NCBI GenBank assembly: GCA_013696015.1
Contig: JACCZI010000282.1
Span: 1 to 5,382, forward strand
Direction: 5' to 3'
Length of the DNA stretch: 5,382 bases
DNA from: Nocardioidaceae bacterium
Lineage (GTDB): Bacteria; Actinomycetota; Actinomycetes; Propionibacteriales; Nocardioidaceae
Shown: piece by piece, positions 1 through 4,276 of the stretch
How positions within the stretch are numbered: position 1 is the first letter of the stretch
Layout: each line of letters starts with the position of its first letter
Notes under the pieces: generated by a model
Seen by the model: the letters and a program-made list of their open reading frames with translations, nothing else
The model's database searches: none
What the model was told of the DNA's origin: nothing
Made by a program: the position numbers and the translations under genes

Positions 1-285
1 CTGCCGAGCCCGGCGGCGACCCTCGCCGCGCAGGCGGCCGCTGCGGAGCGCGGCGTCCGCCTCGGTGCCTTCCGCCCGCCATCCGTTCCCGACGGCGTCT
101 CGCGGCTGCGAGTCACCGCCCGCGCCGACCTCGACCCCCCGGGACTGGCGCACGCCGCCGACGCGCTGCGCACCGTCGTCCATACCGCAATTGGCGGGAA
201 ACTGACGTCGCGCGGGTCTGCTGACGTCAACGTCCCGCCAATTGCGGGGAGCTCGAGCGGGAGCGGCGGCAAGGCCAGGCGATGA
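1..285 (+). CDS. bioF: 8-amino-7-oxononanoate synthase, C-terminal part (5' end outside window)
   Basis: This is the last 94 codons of an open frame that enters from the left edge. The product is a PLP-dependent enzyme that condenses pimeloyl-ACP (or pimeloyl-CoA) with L-alanine to 8-amino-7-oxononanoate, the first committed ring-building step of biotin synthesis in the cytosol. The visible part starts with PSPAA, continues with GVRLGAFRPPSVPDG, and has the typical family ending SRLRVTARADL (visible residues 34-44), which closely resembles mycobacterial BioF as I remember it. The PLP lysine lies outside the window. The TGA (283-285) overlaps the bioD start as ATGA, so the two genes are co-transcribed and translationally coupled. 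Oddity: family members normally stop near visible residue 60 (ALRTVV). Here 34 more low-complexity residues follow, rich in Gly, Ser and basic residues, and encoded by an inverted repeat. Confidence 0.87.
   Translation: MPSPAATLAAQAAAAERGVRLGAFRPPSVPDGVSRLRVTARADLDPPGLAHAADALRTVVHTAIGGKLTSRGSADVNVPPIAGSSSGSGGKARR
185..247. repeat. Inverted repeat with 15-bp perfect arms inside the end of bioF
   Basis: CCGCAATTGGCGGGA (185-199) is perfectly complementary to TCCCGCCAATTGCGG (233-247). Inside these arms a second pair of 6-bp arms, GACGTC at 204-209 and 223-228, is placed symmetrically (4 unpaired bases on each side), leaving a 13-base apical loop. CTGACGTC also occurs as a direct repeat (202-209, 221-228), and the second copy is part of the palindrome TGACGTCA (222-229). 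The element begins just after the conserved end of BioF and finishes before the bioD start. It could be a dispersed palindromic element inserted into the gene, a regulatory RNA hairpin within the bioFD message, or a protein-binding site. I cannot decide between these from one copy. Confidence 0.85.
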
Positions 286-950
286 GGTTCGTGGTCATCA
301 CGGGCACCGACACCGCCGTCGGCAAGACCGTTGCTACTGCCGCCATGGCAGTCGTCGCCGCGCGGGACGGCCCAGTTGCAGTGGTCAAGCCGGTGCAGAC
401 CGGCGTGGCCGAAGATGAGCCGGGTGACGTCCACGAGGTCGCCCGGCTGAGCGGCATCACGGACGTGCACGAGCTGGTCCGCCTTCCGCATCCGCTAGCC
501 CCCGAGACCGCAGCCCGACTGGCGGGCCGGACCCTGCCCACGGTCAGCGACCTGGCCGATCAGATCGCGGCGCTAGAGGCACCGACCGTGCTCATCGAAG
601 GTGCCGGCGGCGTACGGGTCCGGCTGGACTGCAAAGGCGGCACGGTCCTCGACCTCGCGGCGCGACTGCACCAGACCAACCGTGTCGAGATCGTGGTCGT
701 CACCCGAGCCGGGCTGGGGACGCTGAACCACACCGAGCTGACCGTCGCCGCAGTCCGAGACGGCGGACTGACCGTGCACGGTTTGGTGATCGGTGCCTGG
801 CCCACGTCCCCGGACCTCGCGGCGCAGTGCAACTGGGAGGATCTGCCCCGGCTCACTGGCGTACCGCTGTTGGCCGTACTCCCCGAGGGCTGCGGGTCCT
901 GGAAGCCGGCGGCGTTCCGGACGGCGGCCCCGGGCTGGTTCGGCGCCTGA
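282..950 (+). CDS. bioD: ATP-dependent dethiobiotin synthetase
   Basis: BioD closes the ureido ring of dethiobiotin from 7,8-diaminopelargonic acid, CO2 and ATP, the step before biotin synthase; it acts as a cytosolic dimer. The 222-residue protein has the usual size. The P-loop GTDTAVGKT lies at residues 8-16 (K15, T16). KPVQTG at 36-41 holds the substrate-carbamate lysine, and D49 matches the conserved metal-binding aspartate. PLAPETAA (71-78) and EGAGGVRVRL (106-115, with the metal-ligand glutamate E106) are further signatures, as is GLGTLNHT (144-151). The ATG overlaps the bioF stop (ATGA) and has only a weak AAGG/AGG upstream, so it probably depends on coupled translation from bioF. All key residues are present and nothing suggests loss of function. 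bioB and bioA are not in the window. Confidence 0.97.
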   Translation: MRFVVITGTDTAVGKTVATAAMAVVAARDGPVAVVKPVQTGVAEDEPGDVHEVARLSGITDVHELVRLPHPLAPETAARLAGRTLPTVSDLADQIAALEAPTVLIEGAGGVRVRLDCKGGTVLDLAARLHQTNRVEIVVVTRAGLGTLNHTELTVAAVRDGGLTVHGLVIGAWPTSPDLAAQCNWEDLPRLTGVPLLAVLPEGCGSWKPAAFRTAAPGWFGA

Positions 951-960
951 CGCCCACGCA

Positions 961-1037
961 CTTCCAATGGCTGCGGGTCGCTTCCAACGGGTTCGATCCC
1001 ATTGGAAGCGACCCTTTCCCACGTGAACATGGGATCG
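961..1037. repeat. Nest of three overlapping inverted repeats between bioD and def
   Basis: Three perfect pairings share bases and exclude one another. A: CTTCCAATGG (961-970) with CCATTGGAAG (999-1008). B: GGGTCGCTTCCAA (975-987) with TTGGAAGCGACCC (1002-1014). C: CGATCCCAT (994-1002) with ATGGGATCG (1029-1037). The motif TTCCAA[T/C]GG occurs at 962-970 and 982-990, exactly 20 bases apart, and again inverted at 999-1007. In RNA this is the architecture of alternative hairpins. In DNA it could be a cluster of operators or a palindromic repeat family. It lies downstream of the bioD stop and ends about 40 bases before the def start. Confidence 0.8.
975..1016 (+). terminator. Strong hairpin behind bioFD, possible terminator
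   Basis: Arms of 13 perfect base pairs (975-987 and 1002-1014) continue, after one mismatch, with GGG (989-991) against CCC (998-1000), closing a 6-base loop. Only a short TTT followed by CCC comes after the stem, so it is not a textbook rho-independent terminator. Strong hairpins without a long U tract are common gene ends in actinobacteria. Its position 24 bases after the bioD stop fits an operon end. The alternative pairings on either side could disrupt it. Confidence 0.45.
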
Positions 1038-1067
1038 GGACACCGGCCGGCGCCGGTCGGGTACGCT
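1038..1067 (+). promoter_or_regulatory. Putative def promoter giving a leaderless message
   Basis: A -10-like TACGCT (1062-1067, matching TAnnnT) is preceded after 18 bases by GGACAC (1038-1043), a weak -35. Eight bases separate the -10 box from the GTG start at 1076, so transcription would begin at or next to the start codon. There is no Shine-Dalgarno sequence in front of that GTG, which agrees with leaderless translation, common in actinobacteria. This is inferred from spacing and consensus only. Confidence 0.45.
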
Positions 1068-1075
1068 GCGCCGCC

Positions 1076-1669
1076 GTGACATCACTGCCGAGCGGCGGGA
1101 CCGTCCGCGCCATCACGCGGTGGGGCAACCCGGTCATGCATCGGGCTCTGCAACCGGTGACGACCTTCGACGACGCCCTCGCCGAGCTGGTCGCCGACTT
1201 GTGCGCGACCATGTACGCCGCCGAAGGAGTCGGCCTGGCGGCGAACCAGATCGGCGTCGACGCGGCCATCTTCGTCTTCGACTGCCCCGACGATGACCAC
1301 AACCACGTCCGGGGAGTCGTCTGCAACCCCGTCCTGGAGCTGCCCGAGGGCAAGGACCGAACGCTCGACGAGGGCGAGGAAGGCTGCCTGTCGCTGCCGG
1401 GCGTCTTCGCCGACTGCGCCCGCCTCGACACGGCCACAGTCCACGGCGTCGACCACACCGGCGTCGCGATCACGTACACCGGGTCCGGCCTGGTGGCTCG
1501 CTGCCTCCAGCACGAGACCGACCACCTGTCCGGCGTCGTGTTCGGAGACCGGCTGCCCGAACGTGCCCGCAAGCAGCTCCTCAAGCAGGCGGAGGAGCTC
1601 TCCGGCGAATTTCCCCCTGGCTGGCCGGATAACCCGAATGATCGCTCAGTGTCAGCCCGCGAACGGTGA
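1076..1669 (+). CDS. def: Peptide deformylase
   Basis: This cytosolic metalloenzyme removes the formyl group from the N-terminal methionine of new proteins at the ribosome exit. The 197-residue protein has all three family motifs: GVGLAANQIG (51-60), EGCLSLPG (102-109) and QHETDHLSG (145-153). The metal ligands are C104, H146 and H150, and the catalytic glutamate is E147. The C-terminus is charged and lies outside the core. The frame is open upstream to at least 827, but I chose GTG 1076: family similarity begins at VRAITRWGNPV (residues 10-20), the upstream part crosses the bioD end and the hairpin region, and the promoter places the transcript start here. Thr148 and Ser152 replace the usual Ile and Asn of HEIDHLNG; neither is a ligand. 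It appears to be its own transcription unit, not part of bioFD. Whether the genome has a second def cannot be seen. Confidence 0.96.
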   Translation: MTSLPSGGTVRAITRWGNPVMHRALQPVTTFDDALAELVADLCATMYAAEGVGLAANQIGVDAAIFVFDCPDDDHNHVRGVVCNPVLELPEGKDRTLDEGEEGCLSLPGVFADCARLDTATVHGVDHTGVAITYTGSGLVARCLQHETDHLSGVVFGDRLPERARKQLLKQAEELSGEFPPGWPDNPNDRSVSARER

Positions 1670-1721
1670 CGCCCTGGCGCTCGTGTCATCGTTGCCACGA
1701 ACGGCCCGGCATTTTCTGAGC

Positions 1722-1727
1722 GAGGAG
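1722..1727 (+). promoter_or_regulatory. Strong ribosome binding site of the small acidic protein
   Basis: GAGGAG stands six bases before the ATG at 1734. It is the best Shine-Dalgarno sequence in the window and fixes the start of the short gene behind it; the other genes here have weak or no such site. Confidence 0.75.
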
Positions 1728-1733
1728 AACACC

Positions 1734-1901
1734 ATGACCACCGGTCCAACCAACGACCCGGCCGACACCGACGAAACCCTTGAAGACACCGAAGGCCACG
1801 CCAGGCGCTTGGCCGAAGAGCAGACCGCCAAAGGCGACGACGACGTCGAAGGCCACATCTACGTCCAAGAGCCGGGCGCGCCGGGCTCCCGGGACCGCTG
1901 A
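1734..1901 (+). CDS. Small acidic protein with two D-x-E-G-H motifs, function unknown
   Basis: A 55-residue protein, very rich in Asp and Glu and with Gly/Pro near its end; it has no cysteine, no membrane segment and no signal peptide, so it is probably cytosolic and largely disordered. Two motifs, DTEGH (18-22) and DVEGH (37-41), are 19 residues apart and sit in similar acidic surroundings, suggesting an internal duplication. I remember short actinobacterial proteins of unknown function with such repeats but cannot name a family. The start is supported by an excellent ribosome binding site. It lies 64 bases after def on the same strand and could be read from the def promoter; I see no convincing promoter of its own. 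The end faces the end of the subtilase gene. A leader or precursor peptide is one possible reading; nothing in the sequence proves it. Confidence 0.75.
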   Translation: MTTGPTNDPADTDETLEDTEGHARRLAEEQTAKGDDDVEGHIYVQEPGAPGSRDR

Positions 1902-2001
1902 AGTACTCCCCCCGGCTACCAACGGCACCTCGCGTTCAACCTGAGCAACGAGGCGCAGCTGCGTGCCGTACTCGCGGACGCCCACGCGACCGCCTGCGGC
2001 C
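1902..2001 (+). pseudogene. Coding-like remnant without a start, truncated at the subtilase gene
   Basis: Directly behind the TGA of the small protein the same frame stays open. From GGC at 1914 it has the composition of a real actinobacterial gene for 30 codons: G/C at about 77, 47 and 90 percent of the three codon positions by my count. The peptide contains HLAFNLSNEAQLRAVLADAH, which looks like a normal helix. The coding-like pattern stops where the subtilase gene ends on the other strand. No start codon precedes it, and a run of six C (1908-1913) lies where a frame change could have occurred. It may be a fragment of a lost gene, or an extension of the preceding frame cut off by a stop. 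I do not recognise the protein. No clear terminator is visible in this convergent gap. Confidence 0.35.
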
Positions 2002-2811
2002 TCAGCCCTCCGCGTTGTCCGCGACGGCCTGCAACACCGCCTTCACCTGAAACGGCGTCAACCCCGCGTGCTTGGACAGCAGCGCCGCGATCAACCCCGC
2101 CACATGCGGCGTAGCGAAGCTGTTGCCCGTCGCCACGATCGACCCACCTCCCTGCCACGCCACGTCGACGTCGATCCCACAGGCGCCGTACTCGACCGGC
2201 GGCCGGGGGTTGTAGGCAATCGCGTGCGGATCACTGCCCGGCCGGGCCGCCACCGAGAACACCGAGGCGAACTGCGATGGGTACGTCGGCCCCGGCACAT
2301 TGTTAGCCGCGCACACGAGCATCACGTTGCGGAAGTACGCCTCGTCGGCGATCTCGTGGAGCGGCCCGAACCACTGGTCGCTCTTGCTGCTCAGGCTCAT
2401 GTTGACGACGTGTATGCCGTTGTCCAAGGCCCACCGGATGCCAGCCAAGAAGGTCGCCCCCCTGCCCTTGAGGTTGGACCCCAGCACCCGCACGCTGTAG
2501 ATCTTCGCGTCCGGTGCCAGCATGCGGATGATCGCCGCGCACGCGGTGCCGTGCCCAACAAGATCCTCATGCAAGCCCTCGACCACCTTGGTCCCGCCGT
2601 CGGCGTTCGGCTCGATCGAGACCGCCCCCGCTAGACCGCCGACCCGCGGATGGTCGGCCTCGACACCGCTGTCCACCACCGCCACCTTCACTCCGTGACC
2701 GGTCGCGCCACCCCACGCCCAGTCGCGGACCGGAAGGGGCAGCGGCAACGCTGCGACGGTCTCGATCCGATCTGGGTCGAAGGCGCCGGCCCAGGCGGGT
2801 AGTCCGCTCAC
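2002..2811 (-). CDS. Subtilisin-like serine protease (family S8), cytosolic, without prodomain
   Basis: This 269-residue protein is a bare peptidase S8 domain. The catalytic triad is D47 in VAVVDSGV, H87 in GHGTACAAI and S231 in GNSFATPHVAGL; the oxyanion asparagine is N171 in CAANN. The domain begins around residue 28, so there is no signal peptide and no room for the inhibitory propeptide usual in secreted subtilases, and no C-terminal anchor. It should therefore act inside the cell, and its activity must be controlled otherwise. The substrate is unknown. Its GTG start overlaps the stop of the upstream GAF gene (GTGA); no Shine-Dalgarno sequence is seen, so translation is probably coupled and the two proteins made together. 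Similar short subtilases occur in actinobacteria as I recall, but I know of no characterised one. The family call is certain, the role open. Confidence 0.95.
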   Translation of the reverse strand: MSGLPAWAGAFDPDRIETVAALPLPLPVRDWAWGGATGHGVKVAVVDSGVEADHPRVGGLAGAVSIEPNADGGTKVVEGLHEDLVGHGTACAAIIRMLAPDAKIYSVRVLGSNLKGRGATFLAGIRWALDNGIHVVNMSLSSKSDQWFGPLHEIADEAYFRNVMLVCAANNVPGPTYPSQFASVFSVAARPGSDPHAIAYNPRPPVEYGACGIDVDVAWQGGGSIVATGNSFATPHVAGLIAALLSKHAGLTPFQVKAVLQAVADNAEG

Positions 2812-3542
2812 CGGCGGGACCGCGCGAAGGCTGCGACCTCTTCCAGCACCCGCCGGGCCAGGATCGATGCGTCCGACCCGAGGCTGGCGAGGTCGTGGAA
2901 GGCGACGGCCAACCCGGCGAGCTCGTCACCCTCCGTTGCCACCAGCTCCCGCAGCGCGTCTCCGAAGCCTGCCTCGTCCTCCGCCTGCGTCAGTGCCCGG
3001 AGCAGGGCGGCGCCGAGGTTGTCGTACACCTGGGCCAGCCGCACGATCGACGCGACCTGATCGCCGACCGTCCCGAGAACGTCGAGCGCGCGCCCGGTGT
3101 CGTCGCTCCCGAGCTGCGGATCGAGCACCTCGATGACCCCGAGCACGGCGCCCTCCTCGTCCATCAGCGGGACGGCAAGAATGCTCGTCGGCACATAGTT
3201 GGTGGCCTCAGCGACGGCGCGGGCGGGGCGCGGGTCGCGGCTGACATCGCCCACCGCGATGCCCTGCCCCGCCATTGCGACCCAGCCGGCGATGCCGCGT
3301 CCCACCGGCATCGTTATGTCGATGATCGCCTGTGAGCCTGCTCCGTCGGCGGCGAAGAACCGCAGCGATCCGCCGTCCGGCTCGACCAACGCGATCGAGC
3401 ACGCGGCCGCATCGAGCAGCTGACGAACGCTGGCAGCTGCGCGAGCCAGCTCGGCGCGAAGCGTCGTCGGTCGGGTCGCTTGTCCGGCGAGATCACCGAT
3501 GCGTACGAGCAGCGCTGCAAGCTCTGGTGAGGGCGTAGTCAT
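2808..3542 (-). CDS. GAF-domain protein, probable signal sensor
   Basis: A 244-residue soluble protein. A GAF domain covers about residues 30-170, recognisable from GRGIAGWVAMAGQGIAVGDV (81-100) followed by SRDPR, and from SILAVPLMDEEGAVLGVIEV (119-138). GAF domains bind small ligands such as cyclic nucleotides, haem or other cofactors; here the ligand cannot be read off, and the single cysteine (C48) gives no clear cofactor site. The remaining C-terminal part (170-244) is predicted from its pattern to be helical and has no kinase, cyclase, phosphatase or ANTAR signature. I chose the ATG at 3542 because upstream residues in the open frame are the antisense of the Crp gene. The gene overlaps the subtilase by GTGA, so the likely job is to sense a signal for, bind to, or restrain that protease. 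That link is inference from gene order. Confidence 0.93.
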   Translation of the reverse strand: MTTPSPELAALLVRIGDLAGQATRPTTLRAELARAAASVRQLLDAAACSIALVEPDGGSLRFFAADGAGSQAIIDITMPVGRGIAGWVAMAGQGIAVGDVSRDPRPARAVAEATNYVPTSILAVPLMDEEGAVLGVIEVLDPQLGSDDTGRALDVLGTVGDQVASIVRLAQVYDNLGAALLRALTQAEDEAGFGDALRELVATEGDELAGLAVAFHDLASLGSDASILARRVLEEVAAFARSRR

Positions 3543-3585
3543 GCCGACATCTTGGCGGAACGCCTCGGGCCAACCGTAATGACGT
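3543..3585. promoter_or_regulatory. Short divergent promoter region between the GAF and Crp genes
   Basis: Only 43 bases separate the two start codons, so both transcripts must start here or within the neighbouring coding ends. On the - strand a TACGGT (3578-3573) fits a -10 box and would give a leader of roughly 24 bases for the GAF gene, but no good -35 accompanies it. On the + strand TTGGCG (3552-3557) and TAATGA (3577-3582) are 19 bases apart; this is weak and would put the transcript start inside the annotated Crp gene. Neither gene has a clear Shine-Dalgarno sequence. The shared region suggests joint control, plausibly by the Crp-like protein itself. Confidence 0.4.
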
Positions 3586-4272
3586 ATGCACTCAGTTTGT
3601 GATCCACTGTGCGCCGTGCAGTGGCAACTGCTCTCCAGCCTGTCCGAGGCAGACAGGGCCCGCGTGTTGGCCGCAACGCGACCCTGCCACTTCGACCGTG
3701 GCGAGGTGCTCGTCCACGAAGGTGATCCAGGGCAAAGTTTGCATCTGGTACGGCGGGGCCGGCTAGGCGTGCGGGTGTCGCGTCCGACCGGAGAGTCGCT
3801 CACGCTGAACGTGCTCTCGCCCGGGGATGCATTCGGGGAGCTGGCGGCCATAGGACAGGCGCATCGGCGCACAGCAACAGTGGTTGCGTTCGAACCCGCG
3901 GAAACACTCTCGTTGAGTGGAACCGTGTTCAAGGCGCTCTGCCAGCAGCACCCGGCCGTGGAGCGACTGGTCGTCCGCTTGCTCGTCGAACGCGTCGACC
4001 AGCTGAGCCAACGCCTCATCGAGGCCCTGTACGTCGGGGTCGACCAGCGTGTCTTTCGACGTCTCTGTGAGTTGTGCGAGATCTACGGCAAGGGTGCGCC
4101 TGGCACCGTGGTCCCCCTCACCCAGGACGACCTAGCAGGACTGGCCGGGGCAAGCCGACCAACTGTCAACCAGGTCCTGCAGCGGCTCCACCTCGAAGGT
4201 GTGGTCGAGGTGGGGCGTGGACGACTGCGGGTGCTCGATCCTGCGGCGCTGCGACTACGAGCCACCGGCTGA
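3586..4272 (+). CDS. Crp/Fnr-family transcription regulator
   Basis: A 228-residue cytosolic DNA-binding protein with the full Crp layout. The N-terminal cyclic-nucleotide-binding beta-roll covers about residues 12-110 and contains GDAFGELAAIGQAHRRTATV (80-99). E85 and R95 have the same spacing as E72 and R82 of E. coli CRP, which hold the ribose and phosphate of cAMP, so a cyclic nucleotide ligand is plausible. A dimerisation helix follows (about 120-150). The C-terminal winged helix-turn-helix has LTQDDLAGLAGASRPTVNQV (178-197), and R191 matches the DNA-reading arginine of CRP. Cysteines occur at 5, 9, 34, 119, 161 and 164 (CELC); they do not form the FNR iron-sulphur pattern. GTG at 3616 (residue 11) is an alternative start. 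The gene is divergent from GAF-subtilase and 4 bases ahead of tldD, making these its likely targets. Confidence 0.93.
   Translation: MHSVCDPLCAVQWQLLSSLSEADRARVLAATRPCHFDRGEVLVHEGDPGQSLHLVRRGRLGVRVSRPTGESLTLNVLSPGDAFGELAAIGQAHRRTATVVAFEPAETLSLSGTVFKALCQQHPAVERLVVRLLVERVDQLSQRLIEALYVGVDQRVFRRLCELCEIYGKGAPGTVVPLTQDDLAGLAGASRPTVNQVLQRLHLEGVVEVGRGRLRVLDPAALRLRATG
3605..3623. promoter_or_regulatory. Imperfect palindrome at the beginning of the Crp gene
   Basis: CACTG (3605-3609) and CAGTG (3619-3623) are inverted around a CG-c-CG centre, giving a 19-base near-palindrome that is symmetric except for two bases in each half and the central base. It overlaps the alternative GTG start at 3616 and lies 20 to 38 bases into the annotated Crp gene. 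It could be an operator for the Crp-like protein, since the length fits a dimer site. It does not match the TGTGA-N6-TCACA consensus. One occurrence inside coding DNA is weak evidence. Confidence 0.25.
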
Positions 4273-4276
4273 GTCG

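Noticed and set aside
827..1075. Upstream in-frame extension of def back to the ATG at 827
   Set aside because: It would overlap the bioD 3' end by over 120 bases and run through the hairpin region, and the extra residues do not resemble deformylase.
1678..1722. Pairing CGCTC (1678-1682) with GAGCG (1718-1722), or TCGTG with CACGA (1681-1700), as a def terminator
   Set aside because: Five-base arms with loops of ten or more bases are expected by chance in this DNA.
853..1749. A 298-codon open frame on the - strand across def
   Set aside because: It is the antisense of def, which has all deformylase motifs; the translation is rich in Arg, Ser and Pro as expected of a shadow frame in high-GC DNA.
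1963..2634. A 223-codon open frame on the + strand
   Set aside because: It is antisense to the subtilase gene, which carries the full catalytic motifs.
3598..3613. Possible CRP site beginning with TGTGA
   Set aside because: The second half-site is GTGCG instead of TCACA, so there is no symmetric site.
3543..4019. N-terminal extension of the GAF protein to a 403-residue form
   Set aside because: The additional residues are the antisense of the Crp gene and have no family resemblance; the ATG at 3542 directly precedes the expected N-terminus.
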